The notes under the pieces were generated by a model that was not told the DNA's origin, ran no database searches, and worked only from the letters and a program-made list of their open reading frames with translations. Source: Chloroflexota bacterium (GTDB lineage Bacteria; Chloroflexota; Limnocylindria; Limnocylindrales; CSP1-4). Taken from it: a stretch of 64,000 bases of DNA. This document shows, piece after piece, positions 37,935 to 47,604 of the stretch. The first letter of the stretch is position 1; every line of letters starts with the position of its first letter. The stretch is taken from positions 1-64,000 of the forward strand of contig JAJYNJ010000074.1 of assembly GCA_021786385.1 (NCBI GenBank), in the 5' to 3' direction. The position numbers and the translations under genes were made by a program.

Positions 37935-39665
37935 TCAGGCCGGCTGCACCTCGAGAGGCACCACCTCGAAGGCGAGCGTGTCGATGAGGCCTCGGTCGGT
38001 GATCTTGAGCTCGGGGATCACCGAGAGGGCGAGGAAGGAGATCGCCATCACAGGCGCCGGCAGCGTCGCGCCGAGCTCGCGCCGGGCCGCCTCTTCGAGC
38101 GCCTCGACGGCGGCCGCCACCTGCTCGGCTGGCAGGTCGGCCAGGAGCCCGCCGATGGGGCAGGGGACCTCGGCGATCACGCGGCCATCGACGACCGCGA
38201 CCTGGCCCCCTCCGATCGCCGCCAGGCGGTTCGCGGCCACGGCCATATCGGAATCGTCCATCCCGACGACGATCAGGTTGTGGGCATCGTGGGCGTGGGT
38301 GGAGGCCAAGGCCCCCTGCCGGAGCCCGAAGCCTGTGACGAACCCGATACCGATGCGCCCGGTGCCCCGGTGTCGTTCGATGACCGCGACCTTGGCGAGG
38401 TCGCGCGCGGGATCGGCGGCCGCCACGGGCCCGACCCATGGCGGCATAAAGACCAGACTCCGGGTGACCACGTTGCCAGGCTCCACGCCGATCACGCGCA
38501 CCGGCCCCCGCGCCTCGACGCGGAAATGCTCCGCTGCCAGCACCGGGATGTGCACGCTTCCACGCATCCAGTCAGGCACCGAGGCCTTCGGCACAGGCAG
38601 GGCGACGCCGTCTGCGGCGACGAGTCGGCCGCGCTTCCAGACCTTGACCGGACGGAACCGCTCCAGGTCTTCCACGGCCGCGATGTCGGCGAGGTAGCCG
38701 GGGGCGAGGGCTCCGTGCTCCCACAGGCGGTGCCAGCGGGCCGCGTTCAAGGTCGCCATGATCACCGCATCGGCGGGCGGGCAGCCGTGGGCCACGGCCG
38801 TGCGCATCGCGTCGTTGACGTGGCCGCGCTCGAGGAGGTGATGCGGTTCGCGGTCGTCGGTGCACAGCATGCAGTTCGCCGGCCCGTACTTGATCACGAG
38901 CGGCATCAGCGCCGCAACGTCCCGGGTGGCCGAGCCCTCGCGGATCATGATCTGCATGCCCAGGCGGCGTTTCTCCAGGGCTTCGTCGTAGGTGGTGCAT
39001 TCGTGGTCGCTCCCCACGCCCGCCGCCAGGTATGCGTTCAGCCGTGAGCCGGACAGGCGCGGGGCGTGGCCGTCGACGTGGCCGCCCGCCGCGCGGGTCA
39101 CCTCGATCTTGTCGAGCACCGCGGGATCGCCGCGCACGACGCCGGGGAAGTCCATCAGCTCGGCCAGGCCGAGCGCCCGCGGCTCGTTCGCCAGGAACCG
39201 CGCAATGTCGGCGGCGGTGACCGCGTAGGCGCTCGATTCGAACGGGCTAGCCGGCACGCACGAGGAAGCCATCACGTAGTAGTCGAGCGGCATCGCGTCG
39301 GCGGAGGCCAGGAGCGCCCGCACTCCGTCCAGCCCGAAGACGTTCGCGATCTCGTGGGGGTCCAGGACCACGGTCGTGGTGCCCCAGGGCAGCACGGCAC
39401 GGGCGAACTCGTCGAGCGTGAGTTTGGTGGACTCGAGGTGCATGTGCGCGTCGATGAACCCCGGCAGCAAGATGAGCCCGGAGACGTCGACCACCTGGCG
39501 CCCCGTGTAGCGTCCGACGCCCGCCACGTACTCGCCGGCAACCGCGAGGTCTGCTTCGAGCAGCTCTCCCGTGAAGACCGAAAGCACGCGGCCACCCTTC
39601 AACACGAGGTCGGCCGGCTCGTCCCCGCGAGCGACTGCGATGCGACGGGCGAGATCGGTCGTCAC
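37935..39665 (-). CDS. ade: Adenine deaminase
   Basis: This metal-dependent amidohydrolase converts adenine to hypoxanthine and ammonia. The 576-residue protein has PGFIDAHMHLESTKLTLDEFARAVLPWGTTTVV, DPHEIANVFGLDGV, LCTDDREPHHLLERGHVNDAM, the C-terminal THAHDAHNLIVVGMDD and LADLPAEQVA, all typical of AdeC-type enzymes. It starts at a GTG that overlaps the stop of the molybdenum subunit gene (GTGA) and has no separate ribosome-binding site, so coupled translation is likely. It is the last gene of the ten-gene purine operon and supplies hypoxanthine to the adjacent hydroxylase. Confidence 0.95.
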   Translation of the reverse strand: MTTDLARRIAVARGDEPADLVLKGGRVLSVFTGELLEADLAVAGEYVAGVGRYTGRQVVDVSGLILLPGFIDAHMHLESTKLTLDEFARAVLPWGTTTVVLDPHEIANVFGLDGVRALLASADAMPLDYYVMASSCVPASPFESSAYAVTAADIARFLANEPRALGLAELMDFPGVVRGDPAVLDKIEVTRAAGGHVDGHAPRLSGSRLNAYLAAGVGSDHECTTYDEALEKRRLGMQIMIREGSATRDVAALMPLVIKYGPANCMLCTDDREPHHLLERGHVNDAMRTAVAHGCPPADAVIMATLNAARWHRLWEHGALAPGYLADIAAVEDLERFRPVKVWKRGRLVAADGVALPVPKASVPDWMRGSVHIPVLAAEHFRVEARGPVRVIGVEPGNVVTRSLVFMPPWVGPVAAADPARDLAKVAVIERHRGTGRIGIGFVTGFGLRQGALASTHAHDAHNLIVVGMDDSDMAVAANRLAAIGGGQVAVVDGRVIAEVPCPIGGLLADLPAEQVAAAVEALEEAARRELGATLPAPVMAISFLALSVIPELKITDRGLIDTLAFEVVPLEVQPA

Positions 39666-42055
39666 GTGTGGTGGCGGTATTCGTAGACGGGTCGCGGGCC
39701 GGGCACGTCCGGCACCGGGGGCGGTCCGCCAGTGGTGCGGGGCGGCACCAGCCCGACGAGGTCGTCGGGGGTCACCGGGACCCGGTTCAGCTCCCTACCG
39801 GTCGCATTGCGCAAGGCGGCCACGATGGCTGCTGTGGCGACGATGGTGGCACCCTCGCCGACGCCCTTCGCTCCAAACGGCGCGCCCGGCTCGGGCTCCT
39901 CCACCACGTCGGACACCACCGGCGGCATGTCGAGGATCGTCGGCACCAGGTAGTCCGTGAAGGAGGCGTTCTCGATGCGGCCCTCCCGGAGGCGCACTTC
40001 CTCGAACAGCGCGAGTCCCAGGCCCTGCGCCGACCCGCCCTCGATCTGCCCCTCGACCCCGCGCGGGTTCATCGCGCGTCCCACGTCCTGTACCGCGGCG
40101 AGTTGCACCACCCGTGCCAGGCCAAGGTCCTCGTCCACCTCCACCACCGCCCGCTGGGCGCCAAACGCGAACATGACGTGCGGGTCCCCCTGGCCGTGCT
40201 CGTCGAGCGGCGTCGTCTGCCGGTGCCGGAAGACCTCCCGTGCCTCCAGTGGCGGATCGAGGAACTCGGCGATCTCGCCGACCGGCGCCTCGCCGGCAAG
40301 CACTCGACCCTCCGCCAGCCTGAGCCCTCCCTCCCAACGCGTGCCCGTCTCGGCCGCACGGGCTGCTCCGCGCTCCAAGAGACGCTCCCGGATCGTGGCG
40401 CACGCGGCGGCCACGGCGCCGCCGGCCATGACGGTCTGGCGAGACGCCGAGGTGGAGCCGGCCGATCCGACCCGGGTGTCGGGCTGCACGACAACCACGT
40501 CTTCGACCCCGAGCTCCGTGCGGGCGATCTGTGCGAGGACCGTGTGCAGACCCTGGCCAACCTCGACGGCCGCAGTGTGGATGGTGGCCAGCGGCCCCCG
40601 CGCACCCCGCTCGAGGCGCACCTCCGCCTCGCACGAGTCGTCGAAGCCTTCGCTGTAGGCAATGTTCTTGTAGCCGAGGGCGAACCCGACGCCGCGCCGC
40701 ACGTGCTCGCCGCGGCCGACGTTCCCGGCCCCGCCGGGCAGCGTCACCGGGTCACGGTCGTCCGGTGGAACCTCAGGTGGCATCGGGAGCGCCGCGCACC
40801 TCTCGATCACCTCGCGCACCGGCGCCGAACCCCGGATGACCTGCCCAGTGGGGAGCACCGAGCCGGTGTGCAGCGCATTTCTGACGCGGAGTTCCACGGG
40901 GTCCATGCCCAGTGCGGCCGCCAGCTTGTCCATCTGGCCTTCGTAGGCGAAGCAGACCTGGACCGCCCCGAACCCACGCATGGCGCCGCATGGTGGGTTG
41001 TTGGTGTACACGGCCGTCCCGTCGATCAGCGCGTTGGGGACCTCGTACGGCCCCGCCGCAAAGGTGGAGGCGTTGAGGATCACCGCTGGGGACGACGAGG
41101 TGTACGCGCCACCGTCGATGACGAGGCGCACCTGGGCGTTCACCAGCGTGCCGTCGCGGCGGGCCCCCGTGCGGGCCCAGATCCGCGCCGGATGGCGGTG
41201 CACGTGGCCGTAGAACGACTCCTCTCGACCATAGGACATCTTGACCGGCCGGCCCGTGGCGAGCGCCAGCAGGCACGCGTGGATCTGCATGTGCAGGTCC
41301 TCGCGGGACCCGAAGGCTCCTCCCACGCCGGCGCAGTACAGACGGACCTTCTCTTCCGGGAGGCCAAGACACGGGGCGATCTGGGCGCGGTCGACGTGGA
41401 GCCACTGGGTGGAGACGTATAGGTCGACGCCGCCATCGGCGGCCGGGATCGCCAGCCCCGCCTCCGGTCCCAGCGGCGCCTGGTCTTGCATGCCCACCTC
41501 GTAGTAGCCTTCCACCCAGACATCCGCCTGGGCGGCCGGGTCGCCGTGGACGATGTGGACGTGGCGCAGGACGTTCCCGAGCTCGCTCACCTGTGGCGCG
41601 TCCGGCCGCAGCGCTGCCTCCATGTCGGTGACAGCGGGCAGCGGCTGGTAGTCCACGCGGACGGCGGCGGCCGCGAGTCTGGCCTGCTCCGGATGATCAG
41701 CCGCGACGATGGCGACCGGCTCACCGGCGTAGCGGACCACGTCCCACGCCAGGACCGGCTGGTCGGCGAACTCCAGCCCGTAGGTGCGTTTGGCAGGGAG
41801 GTCCTGCGCCGTCAACACGCTGCGCACGCCTTCCAAGGCCAGCGCGGCCGACGTGTCGATCGATCGGATGCGCGCGCTGGGGTGGGGGCTCCGGACGGTG
41901 GCTCCGAAGAGCATCCCCTCCGTCCACAGGTCGCTGCCGTAGGCGAACGACCCGAGTACCTTCGGGACGCCGTCGATGCGCGGCGCCGACGTGCCGACGC
42001 GATCCTTGGCCTGCTGGGCCAGGTTCGGTCCGCGCGTTGCAGTCTGCATCTTCAT
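39662..42055 (-). CDS. Xanthine dehydrogenase-family molybdopterin-binding subunit
   Basis: This is the large catalytic subunit of a molybdenum hydroxylase that oxidises the purine ring. The 797-residue protein shows the family pattern: GSFAYGSDLW at the start, GVGGAFGSREDLHMQ, YTNNPPCGAMRGFGAVQ, VGQGLHTVLAQIA, GSAGSTSASRQTVMAGG, MNPRGVEGQIEGGSAQGLG and the catalytic glutamate in FGAKGVGEG. It should work with the 2Fe-2S and FAD subunits encoded nearby. The ATG at 42055 overlaps the preceding stop (ATGA); a second ATG at 42049 is better spaced from AAGGAGG, so the true N-terminus may be two residues shorter. Substrate (hypoxanthine, xanthine or another purine) is not certain. Confidence 0.92.
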   Translation of the reverse strand: MKMQTATRGPNLAQQAKDRVGTSAPRIDGVPKVLGSFAYGSDLWTEGMLFGATVRSPHPSARIRSIDTSAALALEGVRSVLTAQDLPAKRTYGLEFADQPVLAWDVVRYAGEPVAIVAADHPEQARLAAAAVRVDYQPLPAVTDMEAALRPDAPQVSELGNVLRHVHIVHGDPAAQADVWVEGYYEVGMQDQAPLGPEAGLAIPAADGGVDLYVSTQWLHVDRAQIAPCLGLPEEKVRLYCAGVGGAFGSREDLHMQIHACLLALATGRPVKMSYGREESFYGHVHRHPARIWARTGARRDGTLVNAQVRLVIDGGAYTSSSPAVILNASTFAAGPYEVPNALIDGTAVYTNNPPCGAMRGFGAVQVCFAYEGQMDKLAAALGMDPVELRVRNALHTGSVLPTGQVIRGSAPVREVIERCAALPMPPEVPPDDRDPVTLPGGAGNVGRGEHVRRGVGFALGYKNIAYSEGFDDSCEAEVRLERGARGPLATIHTAAVEVGQGLHTVLAQIARTELGVEDVVVVQPDTRVGSAGSTSASRQTVMAGGAVAAACATIRERLLERGAARAAETGTRWEGGLRLAEGRVLAGEAPVGEIAEFLDPPLEAREVFRHRQTTPLDEHGQGDPHVMFAFGAQRAVVEVDEDLGLARVVQLAAVQDVGRAMNPRGVEGQIEGGSAQGLGLALFEEVRLREGRIENASFTDYLVPTILDMPPVVSDVVEEPEPGAPFGAKGVGEGATIVATAAIVAALRNATGRELNRVPVTPDDLVGLVPPRTTGGPPPVPDVPGPRPVYEYRHHT

Positions 42056-43425
42056 CGACCTCCTTCGCGCCGCCCGTCGATCCGGCGGGCCACGCGGTGG
42101 GCGTCCGCCGCGAGCGCCTCCTCGTCGGCGGTCACCAGGACCCCATCCCGCACCACGAACCTCCCCTCCACCAGGAGGTGGCGCACCCGCTGCGGCCAGG
42201 CCAGGACCACGCCCGCGACGGGATCGGCCTCCGCCCCGGCGCTCGAAAGCCCGCCCACATCGAACAACGCCACGTCGCCCCGCTTGCCGGGCTCGAGCGA
42301 GCCCAGGTCATCGCGACCGAGACAGGCGGCGCCGCCGCGGGTGCCGAGTCGCAGGGCCTCGCGCACGCTCATGGCCCCGGCGCCGCCGCGGCCACGTGCC
42401 ACCAGCAAGGCCTGGCGGACCTCTCCGAGCAGATTTCCGCTGTCGTTCGAGGCCGAGCCGTCGACCCCGAGCCCCACCGGCACGCCGGCGTCGAGGAGCT
42501 CGCGAACAGGTGCCACACCGGACCCGAGCCGCAGGTTGGAGGTAGGGCAGTGGGCGATGGCACTACCGGAGGCGGCCACCTTCGCGATCTCCTCCGTCGA
42601 CAGGTGCACGGCGTGGGCCAGCCACACGTCGGCGCCAAGGAACCCGAGCCGGTCGAGCAGCTCGATGGGCCCGCATCCGAAGCGCTCCCGGCAGAACGCC
42701 TCCTCGTCCGCCGTCTCGGCGATGTGGGTGTGCAGCCGGGTTCCGAGCCGGCGGGCCAGCTGGACAGATTCCTGCATCAACCGCTCGCTGGCCGAGAAGG
42801 GGGAACACGGCGCGATGGCGATGCGCAGCATGGATCCTGGCGACGGGTCGTGCCACCGGCCGATCGCTCGCTCGGTCGCGTCGAGCACGGCGTCGGTCTC
42901 CTCCACCACCACGTCCGGGGGCAGCCCACCTTGGGACGCCCCCAAGTCCATGGAGCCCCGGCAGGGGTGGAATCGCAGGCCGACCGCGGCCGCGGCCTCG
43001 ATCTCGGTCTCGAGGAGGTCGCCGGCTGCAGCCGGGAAGACGTAGTGGTGGTCGGTGGAGGTCGAGCAGCCCGAGAGGGCGAGCTCGGCGAGACCGGCCG
43101 CCACCCCGACTCGCACCCATTCGGCGTCGACCCCGGCCCATATCGGATAGAGCTCGGTGAGCCAGCCGAACAGGCCGTGCTGCTGGGCGCGCGCCCTGGT
43201 CAGCGTCTGGTAGAGGTGGTGATGGGTGTTCACGAGGCCGGGGATTGCCACGCACCCCCGGCCGTCGAGCGTCTCGGCGCCCGCGGTCGCCTCGGCAGGC
43301 GGGAGGCCTGCACCGACCCAGCGGATCTCGCCGTCCTCGAGCAGGATCGACCCCCCGGGCAGCTCCGTGCCAGCGTCGTCCATGGTGACGACGGACTCGC
43401 AGCCGGAGATGAGGAGTTTGCTCAT
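42052..43425 (-). CDS. 8-oxoguanine deaminase-like amidohydrolase
   Basis: The 457-residue protein belongs to the AtzB/SsnA/8-oxoguanine deaminase branch of the amidohydrolases. Metal ligands are visible in PGLVNTHHHLYQTLTRARAQ, GTRLHTHIAETADEEAF, AHAVHLSTEEI and GLGVDGSASNDSGNLLGEV. Characterised relatives with the SCSTSTDHHYVFP and GVDGSASNDS features deaminate 8-oxoguanine to urate, which would feed straight into a purine pathway. The ATG at 43425 overlaps the stop of the 2Fe-2S subunit. Guanine or another aminated purine as the main substrate cannot be ruled out. Confidence 0.85.
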   Translation of the reverse strand: MSKLLISGCESVVTMDDAGTELPGGSILLEDGEIRWVGAGLPPAEATAGAETLDGRGCVAIPGLVNTHHHLYQTLTRARAQQHGLFGWLTELYPIWAGVDAEWVRVGVAAGLAELALSGCSTSTDHHYVFPAAAGDLLETEIEAAAAVGLRFHPCRGSMDLGASQGGLPPDVVVEETDAVLDATERAIGRWHDPSPGSMLRIAIAPCSPFSASERLMQESVQLARRLGTRLHTHIAETADEEAFCRERFGCGPIELLDRLGFLGADVWLAHAVHLSTEEIAKVAASGSAIAHCPTSNLRLGSGVAPVRELLDAGVPVGLGVDGSASNDSGNLLGEVRQALLVARGRGGAGAMSVREALRLGTRGGAACLGRDDLGSLEPGKRGDVALFDVGGLSSAGAEADPVAGVVLAWPQRVRHLLVEGRFVVRDGVLVTADEEALAADAHRVARRIDGRREGGR

Positions 43426-43895
43426 ACGGCGCCATCCCGCATCCGTCCAGACGCCAGGTGGACTGCGTCGAGGATCTTCTGGTAGCCCGTGCAGCGGCAC
43501 AGGTTCCCCGAGAGGGCTTCCCGGATGACTTCGTCGGGCGGTTCGGGTTCCCGGCGCAGCAGGTCGCTCGCCGCCACCACCAGGCCGGGCGTGCAGAACC
43601 CGCACTGCACCGCACCCGCGTCCAGGAACGCTTGCTGCACCGGGTGCAATCCGCCCTCGCTGGCCAGCGATTCCACGGTCTCGACGTGCCGCCCGTCGGC
43701 CTGGGCCGCGAGCACGAGACAGGAACAGACCAGCTCGCCGTCGAGCCACACCGAACAGGAGCCGCACTCCCCTTGCTCGCAGGCGTTCTTCGTCCCCCGC
43801 AGGCCGAGCTCGTCGCGGAGCATCGACAGCAGGCTGGCGCCGGGCCACACGTCCGCCTCGCGCCACTCGCCGTTCACGTTCACTCGCACCAGCAT
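43422..43895 (-). CDS. Xanthine dehydrogenase 2Fe-2S subunit
   Basis: This small iron-sulfur subunit carries two 2Fe-2S clusters between the molybdenum centre and FAD. The 157-residue protein has the plant ferredoxin-type motif CEQGECGSCSVWLDG followed by VCSC, and the second cluster motif QCGFCTPGLV with LCRCTGYQ. The length is typical. The ATG at 43895 has AAGGGG upstream, and the stop overlaps the deaminase start. Together with the FAD subunit upstream and the molybdenum subunit downstream it makes a complete three-part hydroxylase, though the deaminase gene is inserted between them. Confidence 0.95.
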   Translation of the reverse strand: MLVRVNVNGEWREADVWPGASLLSMLRDELGLRGTKNACEQGECGSCSVWLDGELVCSCLVLAAQADGRHVETVESLASEGGLHPVQQAFLDAGAVQCGFCTPGLVVAASDLLRREPEPPDEVIREALSGNLCRCTGYQKILDAVHLASGRMRDGAV

Positions 43896-43934
43896 GTCTC
43901 GCCCCTTCTGTGCTCCGCCTCGGCCCGCGACAGC

Positions 43935-44807
43935 TCAGCCCGCCACGGCCCGCCGATCCGCCAGGGCCCACGTGAGCGCCCGGCTGGCGAGTACGGCGCA
44001 CCCGTGGCGCCGGTATGCCGCTGTGCCCCGCACGTCGTCGATAGGGCGCGCGGCGGCGGCCGTCAGCTCACCGAAGCGCATCACTGCGTCCTGTGGAACC
44101 GTCGCCCTCGGATCGGCCCACGCGCCGGCCTCATCGAGCACGCCCGCCCCGAACGCTTCGGCCTCCGGGGCCCGTAGGATGGTCGGGCCGACCGATCCGA
44201 GGGCCACCCGCAGCCCGCGAGTCGTCTCATCGACTTGGAGGCAGACGCTGGCGATCGCGATCACCATCGCGTTGCGGGTGCCGATCTTGGAGAAGGACCC
44301 GGGGCCTTGCGGCACGTTCCACTCCACCCCCACGATCAGCTCGTCGGGGGCGAGCGCGTTGCGCTTGGGCCCACGCAGGAAGTCGCGCCAGGAAAGCCGG
44401 CGCGTGCCGGTGACCGAGGCCAACAGTACCTCGGCCTCGTAGGCTGCCAGCACGGGGAGCGCGTCACCGGCTGGCGAGGCTGTGCCGAGGTTGCCTCCGA
44501 CCGTGCCCCGGTTGCGGATCTGTGGCGACCCCACCGTGCGAGAGGCCTGTGCCAACGCTACCTGGTCGGGAAGCTCGCGCATGATCCAGGTGTAGGGGAC
44601 GCCGGCCCCGAGGAATATCGTCCCGCCCTCTCGTCGGATCACCTGCAGCTCTGGCAGCCGAGAGACGTCGAGGATCGTTTCCGGGCGGCGCCGGCCGAAG
44701 TTCAACTCGACCATCACGTCGGTCCCGCCGGCGATGGGGAGCGCCTCGGGGTGTGCTGCCCGCATCTCCAGGGCCTCGCGAAGCGATGATGGCCGCAAGA
44801 CCTCCAC
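43935..44807 (-). CDS. Xanthine dehydrogenase FAD-binding subunit (YgfM-like)
   Basis: The middle subunit of the molybdenum hydroxylase binds FAD and passes electrons to the final acceptor. The 290-residue protein has PIAGGTDVMVELNFGRRRPETILDVSRL, the FAD loop SPQIRNRGTVGGNLGTASPAGD and KIGTRNAMVIAIASVCLQV. The GTG at 44807 has GGGAGG 9 bases upstream. Because the fused XdhD-like gene directly upstream lacks an FAD domain, this subunit may serve that protein, the separate molybdenum subunit, or both. In E. coli the corresponding ygfM lies next to xdhD. Confidence 0.93.
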   Translation of the reverse strand: MEVLRPSSLREALEMRAAHPEALPIAGGTDVMVELNFGRRRPETILDVSRLPELQVIRREGGTIFLGAGVPYTWIMRELPDQVALAQASRTVGSPQIRNRGTVGGNLGTASPAGDALPVLAAYEAEVLLASVTGTRRLSWRDFLRGPKRNALAPDELIVGVEWNVPQGPGSFSKIGTRNAMVIAIASVCLQVDETTRGLRVALGSVGPTILRAPEAEAFGAGVLDEAGAWADPRATVPQDAVMRFGELTAAAARPIDDVRGTAAYRRHGCAVLASRALTWALADRRAVAG

Positions 44808-44837
44808 GCTCAGAACCTCCCTTTCGCTCGTAGCCGC

Positions 44838-47489
44838 TCACGCACCGAGATGCGCCAGGCGGGGCGCTGCGGCGCGCGCCGCAGCGGAGTCGCGCATCGG
44901 GAGCCGGTTCCGACGCACGCCATCGAACGCGTGGAGGGCCCCGGCCACCGCCGAGGCAGTCGGAACGAGCGCGACCTCGCCCACGCCCTTCGCCCCGTAG
45001 GGACCTTCGGGCTGCGGCTCTTCGATGAAGATGCACTCGACCGGCGGCATGCCGGACGCGGGGATGATCCCCAGCGATTTCAACGTGGTGGTCTGCGGGT
45101 ACCCGTCGCGGACCACGAATTCCTCCGTGAGGGCATGGCCGAGGCCCATGTGGACGCCTCCCTCGATCTGACCCTCCAGCAGCGTGGGGTTGATCGCCTT
45201 CCCCACGTCGTGCGCGGCGATCACCTTGGCGAGGCGACCCTCGTCGTCGAGGATCACGACCTGCGTCGCCCAGGCATAGGCGAAGTGGGTCACCGGCTCG
45301 GCCACCTCGGTATCGTCGGGCGAGGTGGTCCAGTCGACTTTGAATTCACCGAAGAACTCTTGCCCCGCAAGTGCCGAGAGGGGCCGCTCGCCGAGCGCCT
45401 CCCGGAGCTTCGCCGCCGCCTCGATGACCGCGCGGCCGCCCAACATCGTCGCGCGCGACGCGGTCGTCTGGCCGGTGTCGAGCTCGCGCTCGGTATCCAC
45501 GCGGACCCGGATCCGATCGAACGGAAGCGCCAGTTCCTGGCACGCGATCTGGGCCAGCACGGTGTCCACGCCCTGTCCCATCTCGGTCCAGGAGTGGTAC
45601 AGGGTGACGCTGCCGTCGGCCTCGGGCCGCAGGATCGCCCGTCCGTACTCGGTCAACCCGTTACCGACCCCGGAGTTCTTCGCGGCGCATGCGATGCCGG
45701 CGTACCGTGCGCTCCGGTAGGCGTCGCGCACCGCGAGGAGCGTCTTCTTCAGCCCGACACCCGGGCCGAGTTTCTGCCCGGTACCGAACCGATCCCCCAC
45801 GTCCACCGCGTTCCGCCAGCGCATCTCCCAGCCGTCGATCCCGACCCGCTCCGCGAGCCGGTCGAGCATCCCCTCGATCCCGAAGTTCGCCTGGTTCGCG
45901 CCGAACCCCCGCATGGCGCCGCAGGGCGGGTTGTTCGTGTAGACCGCGCGCGCCTCGATGTCGACGTTGGGGACCTTGTAGGGGCCGCACGCATGACCGG
46001 CGGCCCGTTCGAGCACCTTCGCACCGACGCTCGCATAGGCACCCGTGTCGCCCACCATGCGCGCGCGGACCGCCAGGAGGTGGCCCTCGGCGTCGCAGCC
46101 GGCGGTGTACTCCATCGTGATCGGGTGGCGCTTCGGGTGGAAGCGGATGCTCTCGGCCCGGCTGAGGGTGATCCGGACCGGGCGGCCAGTCAGGCGCGCG
46201 AGCAACGCCGCATGACATTGCAGGTTCAGGTCTTCTTTGCCGCCGAACCCGCCGCCGCTGGCGACCATTGTCACGCGGACCTGCTGCTCGGGCACACCCA
46301 GGAAGGAGGCGACCTGGCGGCGGTCGTCCCAGACCCCCTGGCCCTGGGAGTAGATGTGTACCGTGCCGTCTTCCTCCGGGACGGCCAGCGAGGACTCTGG
46401 TTCCAGGAAGGCGTGCTCGATGAACTGGGTGCGGAACGTCTCGCTCACCACATGGGCGGCCGAGGCGAGCGCCGCGTCGACGTCACCGCGCTCGATCTTG
46501 GAAACGGAGAGCACGTTGCCGCCCGGCTGCAGCAGCGGAGCATCGGGCTGCATGGCGGCGAACGGGTCGGTCACCGGAGGCAGGATCTCGTAGTCGACAT
46601 CGATCAGCTTGGCCGCCTCGCGGGCCGCGTGGCGCGTCTCGGCGGCGACCACGGCGAGGACGTCCCCGACATAGCTCGTGACCTCACCCTCGGCGATGAA
46701 CTGCCGCCAGTCCTTGGTAATCAGCCCCTGGGTCCGCTCCCCTGGCACGTCCTGCGCCGTCGCCACCGCCACCACTCCGGGGTAGCTGCGCGCCTTCGAG
46801 GCGTCGATCCGGAGCACGCGGGCCCGCGGGTGGTCCGAGAAGCGCGCGGCGCCATGGAGCAGTCCGGCGACGACGATGTCGTTGACGTACGGCTTCTCGC
46901 CAAGCGCAAGCTCCCGGCCCCGCAGCCGGGCTGTTCGGGTGCCAACCCGGCCGCTCGTCTCGATCCGGGGGAGCGGCACGCCGCGGCGAGCCTGTGCCAC
47001 GAGCTCGACGGCGTCGATGATCTTCACGTATCCCGTGCAGCGACAAAGGTTCCCCGCCAGGGCGCGGGCCACCTCCGCGCGGGAGGGCGTCGGGTTCCGG
47101 CTGAGGAGCGCCTCGCACTTCATCAAGATCCCGGGTGAGCAGAACCCACACTGCGAGGCGCCCGCGGCCACGAAGGCGTCCGCCCATTGCTGGCGGACCG
47201 CCGGGGGGAGGCCATCCTGCGTGACGACGCTGTGCCCTGCGGCCCTGACGGCGGGCTGGGCGCACGAGACCACCGCGCGGCCGTCGAGCTGCACGGTGCA
47301 TGCCCCGCATGAGCCCTCCGGGGCACAGCCGTCTTTCACCGAGACGAGGCCGAACTCGTCTCGCAGGAGCTCGAGCAGCGACGCGTCCGGACGTACGTCG
47401 GCCGCGACCGCCCGGCCGTTCAGGGTGAACTCGACGTGCACGAGGCTGCCCCCCAGCTGTCGCTCGATCCCAGTCACGTCGTCCACCAC
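44838..47489 (-). CDS. xdhD: Fused 2Fe-2S/molybdenum purine hydroxylase (XdhD-like)
   Basis: An 883-residue protein joins a 2Fe-2S domain (about 1-170; CAPEGSCGAC, then QCGFCSPG and LCRCTGY) to a full molybdopterin subunit (about 180-870; GGGFGGKEDLNLQCHAA, NPPCGAMRGFGANQANFG, EMGQGVDTVLAQIA, GQIEGGVHMGLG, catalytic glutamate in GAKGVGEVALV). This is the layout of E. coli XdhD and of proteins named selenium-dependent xanthine dehydrogenase, in which selenium is a labile cofactor rather than selenocysteine; no in-frame UGA is seen. It probably hydroxylates a purine such as hypoxanthine, xanthine or dioxopurine. The GTG at 47489 follows AAAGGA. FAD should come from the next gene. Confidence 0.9.
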   Translation of the reverse strand: MVDDVTGIERQLGGSLVHVEFTLNGRAVAADVRPDASLLELLRDEFGLVSVKDGCAPEGSCGACTVQLDGRAVVSCAQPAVRAAGHSVVTQDGLPPAVRQQWADAFVAAGASQCGFCSPGILMKCEALLSRNPTPSRAEVARALAGNLCRCTGYVKIIDAVELVAQARRGVPLPRIETSGRVGTRTARLRGRELALGEKPYVNDIVVAGLLHGAARFSDHPRARVLRIDASKARSYPGVVAVATAQDVPGERTQGLITKDWRQFIAEGEVTSYVGDVLAVVAAETRHAAREAAKLIDVDYEILPPVTDPFAAMQPDAPLLQPGGNVLSVSKIERGDVDAALASAAHVVSETFRTQFIEHAFLEPESSLAVPEEDGTVHIYSQGQGVWDDRRQVASFLGVPEQQVRVTMVASGGGFGGKEDLNLQCHAALLARLTGRPVRITLSRAESIRFHPKRHPITMEYTAGCDAEGHLLAVRARMVGDTGAYASVGAKVLERAAGHACGPYKVPNVDIEARAVYTNNPPCGAMRGFGANQANFGIEGMLDRLAERVGIDGWEMRWRNAVDVGDRFGTGQKLGPGVGLKKTLLAVRDAYRSARYAGIACAAKNSGVGNGLTEYGRAILRPEADGSVTLYHSWTEMGQGVDTVLAQIACQELALPFDRIRVRVDTERELDTGQTTASRATMLGGRAVIEAAAKLREALGERPLSALAGQEFFGEFKVDWTTSPDDTEVAEPVTHFAYAWATQVVILDDEGRLAKVIAAHDVGKAINPTLLEGQIEGGVHMGLGHALTEEFVVRDGYPQTTTLKSLGIIPASGMPPVECIFIEEPQPEGPYGAKGVGEVALVPTASAVAGALHAFDGVRRNRLPMRDSAAARAAAPRLAHLGA

Positions 47490-47604
47490 ATCCTTTCGTC
47501 CTGTTTTCGCGCGAGAACCGCTCGGAAACCCTACACCGCTTGTCCGTATCGCCGCTGCGGGCGGCGGTGTCCGAGCTGCCGCATCGGTGGCGCGCTCGTC
47601 AGCG

